From NCBI GenBank assembly GCA_014879345.1, contig JACSSI010000030.1:1-15406 (forward strand): DNA of 15,406 nucleotides, given 5' to 3'. This stretch comes from Anaerolineae bacterium. Lineage in GTDB: Bacteria > Chloroflexota > Anaerolineae > Promineifilales > Promineifilaceae. A program made the translations under genes and the position numbers. Below, in pieces: positions 7,019 through 14,377 of this stretch (the first letter of the stretch is position 1; each line of letters opens with the position of its first letter). Under the pieces are notes generated by a model, which had not been told where the DNA came from, searched no databases, and worked only from the letters and a program-made list of their open reading frames with translations.

Positions 7019-9172
7019 TTACGGTTCGATGCCCCAGATGGGGACGTTGTTTTGGTAGAGGGTGACGTTTTGCCATTCTGTGAAGCTGGCGGCGGCGGAG
7101 AATGAGTAGTCGTCGGTTTCGAGGTGGGGCTGCCAATTGGTGTGGTTGAGGCGGGTTTGGATGTCGCCGGAGATGCTGTGGGCGGCTAGCTGCCCGGCGG
7201 CGGCGTTGAAGGTGAGGTCGAGGTAATGTTGGCTGCCGTTGTGGCCGAGAACGGCCGTTATCTTGTCACAGCCCATGGCGGCATAATCACAGTGCGCTTG
7301 AGAAACGGCCGTTGCTTCATCTGTAAACCAGTAGCGTAAGCGCAGTTGTGAAAGGGGGATGGCGCTGCTGCTGTCATTGACCAGCCGGAAATGGGGTATG
7401 ATGCTATTGTTGGCCGGGTCTGCATCATGGGCGCGATACTGCACGCGAACAGCGGCTGGCGCTGGATCAATGGGTGGAGCCAGCAAAGTGCTGCTGGTTG
7501 GCTCTTCGCCCCAAACGAGATTGCCGTTGTGGTAGAGGGTAATCTGTGGGTTTTGGCTAAAGACTGCTGCGCCGTTAAAAGAATAATCGTTGCTTTCGTT
7601 GTAGGCTGTCCAGTTGGTTTTGTGGACGCGCATTTGGATGTTGCCGCTGTTGTGGCCGCCCAAGAGGTTGCCTGTGTTGGGGGAGAATGTTAGCTCTAAG
7701 TATGTGTCAGAAACGGCCGTTCCTGCCACCAGTCCCAGGTTGCTAAAAATGTTCGTGCAGCCAACAGTCGCAAAATCACAATCCACCTGCTGCTGAGAGA
7801 TGCCATCTCGAGTAAACCAGTAACGCAGCGTCAATTCGTGAAGCGGCACGGTATTGCCTTGATTGACGATCTTAAAATAAGGTCTGAGATGTAAATGGTC
7901 TGTCTGGATGCTATTGCCATCCAGCACCATCACACTCAAATCTGTGTGCAGTTGTTGTGCGGCGGCGGAAACGGCATCAAAGGCATCAATACGGCCGTAA
8001 GCTGTCATCGTGCCGGGATCAATCACCACGGGATGAGATGTCTCCACCAGGATGGATTGGGCGCAGGCGGCGTCACAACTGCCGGTCGCCAGCATGAGGG
8101 CGGCAGTGCCAGCCACAAATGGCGTTGCCATCGAATTGCCCGTCCACACCGCATAGCTGCCATCATCATACCCGGAAATAATTGAAGTGCCGGGCGCATA
8201 GACAGTGTTGTTGAGAATATCGGGGAAATCGGAAAAATCGGTGGGGTAATCCAATTTGTCAGAAGCGCCCACAGAAACAACTGACTGGTAGCTGGCGGGG
8301 TAGCCCAAAGAATTGACACCACCGGCCGCAATAAAAACAACATCGTGGGCGGCGGCATAGGCGGCCGCTTCTGCCAGGAAAAGCTCATCTTCCGGGCCGC
8401 TGCCGCTCAAATTGATGACATCTGCGCCCTGATCGACGGCGTATACGATGCCCGCTACCAGATTGGAGTAAAGGCCGCGCCCTTCATCATCGAAGATACG
8501 GATGGGCATTATTTTGGCTTGCGGGGCGGTTAAAGCGACAATGCCGGCCACATGCGTGCCATGCCCGGCGCCTTCATCCACGCTGATGTCTCCATCCTGG
8601 TCTAATCCGTCTCTGCTTTCTGCGGGAATAGGATCATCATCCACAAAATCGTAACCGGCGACGAGTTTGCCTTGTAGTTGTTCATGAGCGAGATCGACGC
8701 CGGTATCTAAAACGGCGACGGTGATATTCTGGCCTTGAGAAATAGTATGCGCCTTTGTTAAACGCATATTTGTGAGTGCCCATTGGGTGCGGTAGGCTGT
8801 GCGCGGATTTGTACCTGGTTCCCAGGGTTGGGCTTCAAGAAGCTGCCCTACTGCACCTGAAAATCGTGGCTGCCCTTCAATAATGGTATCTTCATAGACG
8901 GCCGTAACGCGGGCGTCGGCGGCCAGTTGCGCCAGGGCGTCGGCATGGCTACTTTGTACGAAGAATAAGCCTAACGCCGGAATCGTTTTACGCACAACAG
9001 CGTCATGATCTGCGGCGATGATTGAAATATCTTCGCCTGCCGCCACTTTGATGATGACCGAGGTTTCATCAACGGCATGAGCCTCTTTCCCTGATGAGAA
9101 CCAGGATATGCCGATAATAAGGCAGCTAATAAATGCCACTTTAAGCAAAACTTGTGCTGATTTGTGTTTCAT
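7019..9172 (-). CDS. Secreted subtilisin-like (S8) protease with two CBM3 modules
   Basis: 717 residues from ATG 9172, chosen because AAAGGAGAGG lies 7 nt before it and the signal peptide begins there (hydrophobic core LLKVAFISCLIIGISWF, cleavage near AHA). About 35-98 resembles an inhibitor_I9-like propeptide. S8 domain about 125-405 with triad Asp156 (VAVLDTGVD), His204 (GHGTHVAG) and Ser347 (GNSMATPFVAG). The oxyanion-hole Asn expected in AAGN is Gly285 (AAGGVNS), with an Asn two residues later. Two CBM3-like modules follow, about 410-557 and 573-717; both have RYWFT, a CD[FY]AxxGC Cys pair, SG[ND]IQxR, TNW, [ND]DYSF and end WGxEP, as in cellulose-binding CBM3a/b. The protein should therefore bind cellulose outside the cell. 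Its start overlaps the CHAT gene by 32 nt, so translation is likely coupled. Substrate unknown: cellulase maturation, a surface regulator, or bulk protein in plant biomass are possibilities. Confidence 0.9.
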   Translation of the reverse strand: MKHKSAQVLLKVAFISCLIIGISWFSSGKEAHAVDETSVIIKVAAGEDISIIAADHDAVVRKTIPALGLFFVQSSHADALAQLAADARVTAVYEDTIIEGQPRFSGAVGQLLEAQPWEPGTNPRTAYRTQWALTNMRLTKAHTISQGQNITVAVLDTGVDLAHEQLQGKLVAGYDFVDDDPIPAESRDGLDQDGDISVDEGAGHGTHVAGIVALTAPQAKIMPIRIFDDEGRGLYSNLVAGIVYAVDQGADVINLSGSGPEDELFLAEAAAYAAAHDVVFIAAGGVNSLGYPASYQSVVSVGASDKLDYPTDFSDFPDILNNTVYAPGTSIISGYDDGSYAVWTGNSMATPFVAGTAALMLATGSCDAACAQSILVETSHPVVIDPGTMTAYGRIDAFDAVSAAAQQLHTDLSVMVLDGNSIQTDHLHLRPYFKIVNQGNTVPLHELTLRYWFTRDGISQQQVDCDFATVGCTNIFSNLGLVAGTAVSDTYLELTFSPNTGNLLGGHNSGNIQMRVHKTNWTAYNESNDYSFNGAAVFSQNPQITLYHNGNLVWGEEPTSSTLLAPPIDPAPAAVRVQYRAHDADPANNSIIPHFRLVNDSSSAIPLSQLRLRYWFTDEATAVSQAHCDYAAMGCDKITAVLGHNGSQHYLDLTFNAAAGQLAAHSISGDIQTRLNHTNWQPHLETDDYSFSAAASFTEWQNVTLYQNNVPIWGIEP

Positions 9173-12062
9173 GATGAAACCTCTCCTTTGAACCCTGAAT
9201 TCCCCCTTCTGTTTTAGGGTTGCGAACATCGCCAATCACGATAAATGCTGACCAATAATATGGGTGTGGGTTTTTTTCTTTTATAGTTAATTGGGCCGCA
9301 CGCAAGGCGTTGTGTATCGATTCTCCTTTTTGCAAAGCTGTATAAAAATGAGTCATTAAGCTGGCGGTTACTTTATCTTCTACCATCCATAAACTGACGA
9401 CGATGGAGCGGGCGCCGCTGGCCAGTAAACCGCGACTCAGACCAAGAAGTTCATCGCCGGTTGCTATTTGGTGCCGTCCTGTTTCACAGGCGCTTAATGT
9501 AACCAGTGGCGGAATATCGGCCATTTGGTACAGATCGTTTACGCTTAACCAGCCATCTGCCATTTTGAGGGCGGAAAACATGGGGTTGTCGGCGCGGAAG
9601 GTGGCATGGGTGGATAGATGCAGTAAGCCAGAGTGGGATAGATGGGCAGACATGTTTTCAATGGTTGCCTGTTTGTCCAGATACAACTGCGCATCTTCAA
9701 ATAATTGCGAAATGGATTCGGCTTCGTTTTGGGCAAAGGGGATGGTGTCGTCGGCCAGGCCGATGATTAGGGGGGCGTTTAGGCCGCGTTTGACGGGCTT
9801 TGTCATCATGCGGTACAGGATGGTGGCGCTGGGTGCATAGGAAATGGTGTGGGATTCAATCAAGTAATGAGCGCCATCAAAAAGGGCATGGAATGGCACA
9901 TAATGCAGCAGCCCGTGCGGGATGATGATGAGATTTTTGCCGGTAAGCTGAGAGGCGATGGGTTCCAGGAGTAAGGTGTAGAGTTGATGCAGGGTGTCGT
10001 TGGCGCTGTGCAGCAAGGCGTCCGCATGGCGGGAACTGTAAGCAGCGCCATAGGTGAACTTGTTCATTTGGAAGCGATATTGGCCGACGATATCAGCTAT
10101 TTGTCCGGCGGAGATGGCGAGTTGGGCGGACCAGTTTTCGTCTGTGGAAATACCGATGGTGAGGATGCTTTTGTCTGTGGTATAGAATTCCAAAACCAGG
10201 GTGTCTGGCGGCAGGCATTGTTGTAATTCTCCCAGGTTGACGGTCCAGATGGGGCTGCTGGGAGGGGAGATGAGGTCGCGTTTTTGCCATTGGTTAAGTA
10301 GCTGCCACAATGCTTGTTCGCGTTCGGTAACGGCCGTTGTCAGCATTTGCATTTGGTGGGGTGAGCGTTCGTTGCTGTCTGATTGGCTGCCGTTCAACCG
10401 ATTGTAGAACCAGTTTAATTCCCGTTTGAGGCGGTCTAATTCTGCCAACAAGGTTTCATCTTCGGTTAGAGCGGCGTCGTTATAGATTTCGCGGTCAACC
10501 AGATCTAACAAGGCGCGAGATTTAGCCTGTTCTACTGTGGCGAATGCTTCGTTCAGGTCTGCCTCGTTCCCGGCTTGCAAACAAAGCAAGATATGCGCTT
10601 CGTAAATGCGCAGTTTATCGCTCAAAAATGCGATTTTATAATCTTCCGCACCAATGGTGGCTTGCATCTGTTCAATGGCTTGAATGGCCTGACGGTAAAA
10701 GACGCGGGCGGTTTCATTCTGGCTTCGTTGTTCTGCGATTTGCCCCAAACCGGCGTAACAGGCATAGGTGATGGGGGGCGTGTTGGCCTGGCCTACTTCT
10801 ACTAAAGCCTGGTTAAAAAATGAGTCGGCCTCGTCTAGCCGTTTTTCCAGTAATGCCGCCTGACCAGACACACATAAACTTTGGGCTGTCCGCCCGCGCA
10901 GGCCAATTTGCCGGAATGTTTGGGCGGCTTTTTGGGCGCGGATTTCAGCCAGGTTTAATTCGCCTTGTTGTTTGGCGAAAACGGCTTCGTATAAATCTGT
11001 AAATGCCAGCCATAAGGTGTTGTTTTCGGCAGAAAAGAGGTCACGCGCCCGGTCTAAGGCAAAATTGGGAGAACGGCCGTCTTTGAGATGCGCCAGCGCC
11101 ACAGCCTCATTCAGCCAAAGCCGACCTGTTTCCCAGGCCATGCCTGCCTTCTCGAATTCATTTCTGGCGGGGGCGGTTAGTTCTAAAGCCTCTACCCATA
11201 AGTTTAAGGCCAGATAGACTTCACTGCGATACAGGTCAACATAGGCTATGTCCACCTGACTGTTTTGCCTGACATATATTTGCCGTGACCGGTCAAAAAG
11301 ATGCAGCGCTTCTTGATATTCCCCCTGATAAAACGATAACTCAGCCAGATTATGATCGATCACTGCCAACTGGCTTATCATCTCTTTAGACTCGAAAATG
11401 GTTCTTGACGCTTGATAATTTTGTTCTGCTTGCAAGAAATCATCTAAAATCATTTGCACATTCGCCAGATTCATTTGGGCGATGGCCGCGTAAGGGTGAT
11501 CTTCTTGCGCTAAAAAGATTGATTGGGCTGCTGTAAAACCATCTTGTGCTTCTTGGAGCCGGTTCAGGCGAAAGAGAATGTTTGCCCGATTCAATTGTAA
11601 TTTTGCCAGGAGAATGGGATTGTTAATGGTACGCGCTATTTCTAATGTTTGCGCCGCTAATTGCAACCCTTCTTCGTAGAGACCCAGATATAACATGGCG
11701 TTTAATTGTCCCATCGCTGTTCTGGCAACCTTTGCTTCCAGGTTGAGCGTCTGGTAGGTATCTGAGGTGGTGTTAAACAGGGTCAGGGCTTCTCGATGCT
11801 CGGATAAAAAATAATGGGTGCAGGCTTGCCAATAGCGGCTGTCTGCTTCTATTTCTGAATCAGTCCAGTTGGCGGCGGCGGTGGAGATTATGTGGATGAT
11901 GGGGAAAGCGGTTTGGGGGTTGGTGCGGAAACGTTGTTGAATTTCTGATTCCAGGGCGGCGATGAAGACATCATCGCGGGCAGGCGCGTTTTGTGAGAGC
12001 CAGGCTTGCTGGTTACTTTCGTCTTCGAGTTCCAGGAGTGCAGAGAGGTCGTAGGCGGTCAT
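9141..12062 (-). CDS. TPR-CHAT protein (caspase-like peptidase)
   Basis: 973 residues with no signal peptide, so cytoplasmic. About 70-520 is alpha-helical tetratricopeptide repeats (for example LNRANILFRLNRLQEA, ALHLFDRSRQIY), a likely sensor or partner-binding scaffold. About 605-945 is a CHAT domain (caspase/separase superfamily): PHGLLHYVPFHAL at 715-727, LLHLSTHATF at 813-822 with catalytic-type His819, and TLSACETG at 855-862 with catalytic-type Cys859. The dyad is intact, so it is probably an active cysteine peptidase cutting specific partners. Its ATG overlaps the stop of the zinc-finger gene in ATGA, and its 3' end contains the protease ribosome site and start. In other systems TPR-CHAT proteins are switched on by a bound partner (in Craspase, to cut Csx30, which restrains a sigma factor); no gRAMP or CRISPR array is present here, so the trigger is unknown. 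Confidence 0.92.
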   Translation of the reverse strand: MTAYDLSALLELEDESNQQAWLSQNAPARDDVFIAALESEIQQRFRTNPQTAFPIIHIISTAAANWTDSEIEADSRYWQACTHYFLSEHREALTLFNTTSDTYQTLNLEAKVARTAMGQLNAMLYLGLYEEGLQLAAQTLEIARTINNPILLAKLQLNRANILFRLNRLQEAQDGFTAAQSIFLAQEDHPYAAIAQMNLANVQMILDDFLQAEQNYQASRTIFESKEMISQLAVIDHNLAELSFYQGEYQEALHLFDRSRQIYVRQNSQVDIAYVDLYRSEVYLALNLWVEALELTAPARNEFEKAGMAWETGRLWLNEAVALAHLKDGRSPNFALDRARDLFSAENNTLWLAFTDLYEAVFAKQQGELNLAEIRAQKAAQTFRQIGLRGRTAQSLCVSGQAALLEKRLDEADSFFNQALVEVGQANTPPITYACYAGLGQIAEQRSQNETARVFYRQAIQAIEQMQATIGAEDYKIAFLSDKLRIYEAHILLCLQAGNEADLNEAFATVEQAKSRALLDLVDREIYNDAALTEDETLLAELDRLKRELNWFYNRLNGSQSDSNERSPHQMQMLTTAVTEREQALWQLLNQWQKRDLISPPSSPIWTVNLGELQQCLPPDTLVLEFYTTDKSILTIGISTDENWSAQLAISAGQIADIVGQYRFQMNKFTYGAAYSSRHADALLHSANDTLHQLYTLLLEPIASQLTGKNLIIIPHGLLHYVPFHALFDGAHYLIESHTISYAPSATILYRMMTKPVKRGLNAPLIIGLADDTIPFAQNEAESISQLFEDAQLYLDKQATIENMSAHLSHSGLLHLSTHATFRADNPMFSALKMADGWLSVNDLYQMADIPPLVTLSACETGRHQIATGDELLGLSRGLLASGARSIVVSLWMVEDKVTASLMTHFYTALQKGESIHNALRAAQLTIKEKNPHPYYWSAFIVIGDVRNPKTEGGIQGSKERFHHETQISTSFA

Positions 12063-12673
12063 TCGGTTATCGAGAGTGATTCCAGATTGATGATGATGTC
12101 CCTTTCCTTAAGCGCGACAAATAGTTCGTAGTCAGATTGATCGAGCTGTGAGAATGAAAAACGGCCGTATTGGTCTGTGAGGCTCTGCCGACGTTGCCCA
12201 TTTTTTTTGTTTTTCAGCGTTAAGGCGACGCCCTCTAAATCATCGGCTGTGTCGTTGGCAAAGCTGCCCAGCATTTGACCGCGCATGGTGTAGGTTTTTG
12301 TTTCCCGATCATTCATGACTTGTAAATCGAGGTCGAATTCGTCCTCATGAAATAAAAGTTGACGTTCTTGCGGGATGCCGCGTACGCCTAAAGCTACTAA
12401 TTGTGACCAGCTATCAAATTGCAAGGTGGCTTTCTGCTCTGTGCGATTGGTGAGGCGCTCTTGTTTGCGTCGAAAGGCGGCGGTGACGCGGTTTACCAAA
12501 TTGGGGGAGGGGGTCGGGAGCGTTTGCGGGGAATTCATGAATTGTTGGGCTATTTCAATTTCATGTTGGCAGGCGGTGCATGTCGGCAGGTGCTGGGTGA
12601 CACGGGTCATTTCTTCAGGGGGCAGTATCTTTTGTAAGTATTCGATTGCTTGTTGAAAGTCTAAATGATTCAT
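12059..12673 (-). CDS. Zinc-finger (zf-HC2-like) anti-sigma-type protein
   Basis: 204 residues. The N-terminus carries His28-x3-Cys32-x2-Cys35 in a short helical context, the zinc-binding pattern of zf-HC2/ZAS anti-sigma factors. No membrane segment is present, so this is a soluble form. Residues about 125-200 resemble a small beta-sandwich of the CarboxypepD_reg/transthyretin kind (MRGQMLG..., GVALTLK, TDQYGRFSFSQL, YELFVAL), an unusual partner for a cytoplasmic zinc finger. The gene begins the three-gene unit with the CHAT and S8 genes and lies downstream of the sigma factor. Binding and inhibiting that sigma factor is inferred from motif and position only. The ribosome site is weak (AGG). 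Confidence 0.75.
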   Translation of the reverse strand: MNHLDFQQAIEYLQKILPPEEMTRVTQHLPTCTACQHEIEIAQQFMNSPQTLPTPSPNLVNRVTAAFRRKQERLTNRTEQKATLQFDSWSQLVALGVRGIPQERQLLFHEDEFDLDLQVMNDRETKTYTMRGQMLGSFANDTADDLEGVALTLKNKKNGQRRQSLTDQYGRFSFSQLDQSDYELFVALKERDIIINLESLSITE

Positions 12674-12708
12674 AATGACCTGATTGATGTTTCATTTCAG
12701 TTGCGTTT

Positions 12709-12738
12709 TATAAAATTAGCTGGCGGCAGCCACTTCAA
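12709..12738 (-). promoter_or_regulatory. Candidate promoter of the zinc finger/CHAT/S8 operon
   Basis: On the minus strand, TTGAAG (12738-12733), an 18-bp spacer and TTTATA (12714-12709) form a reasonable housekeeping-type promoter about 35 bp before the zinc-finger start. Read by eye; the predicted start of transcription is near 12702. Confidence 0.45.
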
Positions 12739-12740
12739 AA

Positions 12741-12767
12741 GGATAACAATACCTGGGATAACAATAC
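12741..12767. repeat. Tandem 12-bp direct repeats upstream of the -35 box
   Basis: GGATAACAATAC occurs at 12741-12752 and again at 12756-12767, a 15-bp period. The pair ends 2 bp upstream of the proposed -35 box, where an activator would bind. No transcription factor could be assigned. Confidence 0.7.
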
Positions 12768-12890
12768 TGGTATAAAGCAACTGCCACCAGGACCGGATGG
12801 TTGTCATTTAACTGTACGCTTTAGACCATCCCGCCCCGGTTATTACGGTCATCTTCCCGAGGTTTGGTGAGATGGCACACGCTTGTTGTT

Positions 12891-12928
12891 TATACAGTGG
12901 TGGATGGAGTGAAAAAAAATACAAATTG
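12891..12928 (-). promoter_or_regulatory. Promoter-like element shared with the GH9 gene (copy 2)
   Basis: On the minus strand: CAATTTGTATTTTTTTT, 13 variable bases, then ACTGTATA. Compared with copy 1 at 6896-6933 the upstream 17 bases differ at one position, the ACTGTATA block is identical and the spacer length is the same; 29 of 38 positions match overall. It lies 48 bp beyond the sigma-factor stop. Confidence 0.5.
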
Positions 12929-12976
12929 GTCTAGTTTGGCAGATATTATTTAACTCAAATTTCTACTTGTCATTAG

Positions 12977-13540
12977 TTATTGTTCTAGTTGAACCAAGGC
13001 CAATCGTAATTTTTTGAGGCAGCGGGCGCGATAAGGGCCGATGCTGCCTATGGGGATATCGAATTGGGTGGCAATTTCTTCGTAAGAGGGCGCTGGTTCG
13101 GTTAGGAAGAGGGCGGTTAGCAGCGCCTGGCAGGGGGGCGGCATGGTGGCTAAGGCCTGGTAGATGCGGTGTTCTTGTTCCAGTTGGATGAGGTTGGTTT
13201 CTAGCGGGGGGTCGTTGGCGGGAACGGCCGTTTCCCATTCATCTTCCATCTCCACCGCCGGCTTCTGCCGTATCCGGCGAATACAAGAGCGGCGGCTGAC
13301 CGTCATCAACCAGGAACTCAGGCGGTCATGATTTTGCAGCGTGTGCAATCCTTCCAGTAAAATCAGGCACGTTTCCTGGAAGATTTCGTCGGCTATGGTT
13401 TGGGGGAAGCCAAAACGGATGGGGATGCTGTAAATCAAACGGCTGTACCGCTCTATTAAGGCTGCCCAGGCCTGCTCTTCTCCTTGCAGGCAGCCATTGA
13501 TTAATGTTTGATCCGGGGCTTTCTGCCAATCTAAAGACAT
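12977..13540 (-). CDS. ECF-type RNA polymerase sigma factor
   Basis: 187 residues, the usual two-domain ECF length. Region sigma-2 covers about 23-92 (AWAALIERYSRLIYSI, ADEIFQETCLILLEGL, SSWLMTVSRRSCIRRIRQ, the typical -10-recognition and core-binding helices). Region sigma-4 covers about 124-183 (LATMPPPCQALLTALFL, then helix-turn-helix EEIATQFDIPIGSIGPYRAR for the -35 box). No extra C-terminal domain is present. The start at ATG 13540 gives a complete sigma-2 domain although the ribosome site is weak. It lies upstream of the zinc-finger/CHAT/S8 unit, which it may control; autoregulation and control of the cellulases are hypotheses resting on the shared promoter-like element. ECF group not determined. 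Confidence 0.9.
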   Translation of the reverse strand: MSLDWQKAPDQTLINGCLQGEEQAWAALIERYSRLIYSIPIRFGFPQTIADEIFQETCLILLEGLHTLQNHDRLSSWLMTVSRRSCIRRIRQKPAVEMEDEWETAVPANDPPLETNLIQLEQEHRIYQALATMPPPCQALLTALFLTEPAPSYEEIATQFDIPIGSIGPYRARCLKKLRLALVQLEQ

Positions 13541-13658
13541 GCCGGTATGTTTAACCAGAGAAAAGGATGTATGGACGATAATGGTATCAAGATGATTGCT
13601 TTTTCCTGCTCATTAGAATGTGCTGCTGTGCGGATACCTTCAGGATAAAACCGGGGTG

Positions 13659-13687
13659 ATTTTATAGCAATCAGACATGCTTTTCAA
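13659..13687 (-). promoter_or_regulatory. Sigma-70-like promoter of the ECF sigma-factor gene
   Basis: On the minus strand TTGAAA (13687-13682), a 17-bp spacer and TAAAAT (13664-13659) lie about 120 bp before the sigma-factor ATG. It is the best consensus match in the 196-bp gap after the pentapeptide gene, giving a leader of roughly 110 nt. Confidence 0.5.
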
Positions 13688-13736
13688 TTGGAGTCTGGAT
13701 GTGTTTGCGTGCTTTCAAAGCGGGGCAGCCTCGTAT

Positions 13737-14339
13737 TTATTCACGCAGCACGATATCCAACCCTGCCAGCAGCGAAACCGCTTCTGGCAGGGCAAACTTT
13801 GTTTTTTTGAGCCAATTTAGTTTTACGTCAATGGCATAATTGCGAGCGTCGTTGAAGTTGGCACGAGTCAGATCGCAGTTGATGAATCGGCTGTCGCTGA
13901 AATCGGTTCCGCTGAATAAGGCGTCTGTGAAATCGACATCCGTGAAATCGGCTTCTTTGACGATGCATTCTGTCATACGCAGGTTGGGCAGTTTGAGACC
14001 GGTGAAGAAGCCGTAATTGAGGGCGCATTGATGAAAGGAAAACGGCCGTTTTATGCCAAATTTCGGCCAATGAGCAGATGTCCAGTCAATACCAATCAGC
14101 TTACATTCCTCAAATTCCACATTAGCAAATGAAGTCTCTGGTATTTTTGCCAGACTCAGATCACAGTTGGTAAACACGCAGTCTTGGAAGCTGCATCGCT
14201 GCAAAACCGCTTCCCGAAATGCACAATCCTTAAACGTGCAGTCGGTAAATGTCTTGTCTGCTATCGTCTCCTGGTCAAAAGTTAAACCAGAAAACGCTTC
14301 ATCCTCATACTCCGCCAAACTCAAATTATTTAAAGCCAT
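13737..14339 (-). CDS. Pentapeptide-repeat protein
   Basis: 200 residues from ATG 14339. A GTG nine bases upstream is in frame, but GGTGG lies at ribosome-site distance from the ATG. Repeats of the A(D/N)LXX kind, often with Phe at the centre and Cys at i+2, run through about residues 25-90 and 105-165 (for example TFTDCTFKDCAF, ADFTDVDFTDALFSGTDFSDSRF, CDLTRANFNDA). These form a right-handed quadrilateral beta-helix. The break around residues 83-115 and the ending (DVKLNWLKKTKF, PEAVSLLAGLDIVL) resemble the YjbI/Qnr-like group of standalone proteins, some of which mimic DNA and protect gyrase; that role is not demonstrated here. It follows the methyltransferase gene by 19 bp and is probably co-transcribed. 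Confidence 0.88.
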   Translation of the reverse strand: MALNNLSLAEYEDEAFSGLTFDQETIADKTFTDCTFKDCAFREAVLQRCSFQDCVFTNCDLSLAKIPETSFANVEFEECKLIGIDWTSAHWPKFGIKRPFSFHQCALNYGFFTGLKLPNLRMTECIVKEADFTDVDFTDALFSGTDFSDSRFINCDLTRANFNDARNYAIDVKLNWLKKTKFALPEAVSLLAGLDIVLRE

Positions 14340-14345
14340 CGTATC

Positions 14346-14377
14346 CACCGTTCACTGTCTACTGGTCACCGTTCACT
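14346..14377. repeat. Short direct repeat CACCGTTCACT at the methyltransferase/pentapeptide junction
   Basis: CACCGTTCACT occurs at 14346-14356 and 14367-14377, with a related TTTCACTG just beyond. The distal copy encodes the last residues of the methyltransferase (VNGDQ); the proximal copy lies between the genes. It looks like a small slipped-strand or simple-repeat tract that may have altered the methyltransferase C-terminus. Confidence 0.65.

Larger units (their letters stand above)
12674..12976 (-). promoter_or_regulatory. Regulatory gap between the sigma factor and zinc-finger genes (gene-free)
   Basis: 303 bp without a supportable coding sequence. Reading leftwards from the sigma-factor stop it holds the shared promoter-like element (12891-12928), a stretch of unassigned sequence, the 12-bp direct repeats (12741-12767) and a sigma-70-like promoter (12709-12738). 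No intrinsic terminator was recognised after the sigma-factor gene, so read-through into the zinc-finger operon is possible in addition to internal promoters. Confidence 0.55.

Noticed and set aside
6797..7105. 102-residue plus-strand frame spanning the hairpin and the S8 3' end
   Set aside because: Overlaps the S8 coding sequence, the regulatory region and a perfect hairpin; no domain and no ribosome site.
9173..9235. Longer S8 protease start adding 21 residues before the signal peptide
   Set aside because: It would bury the signal peptide, overlaps the CHAT gene by 95 nt, and the AAAGGAGAGG ribosome site points to the ATG at 9172.
9141..12062. TPR-CHAT as part of a Craspase (type III-E CRISPR) system
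   Set aside because: No gRAMP/Cas7-11, Csx30/Csx31 or CRISPR array is present; only the TPR-CHAT architecture is shared.
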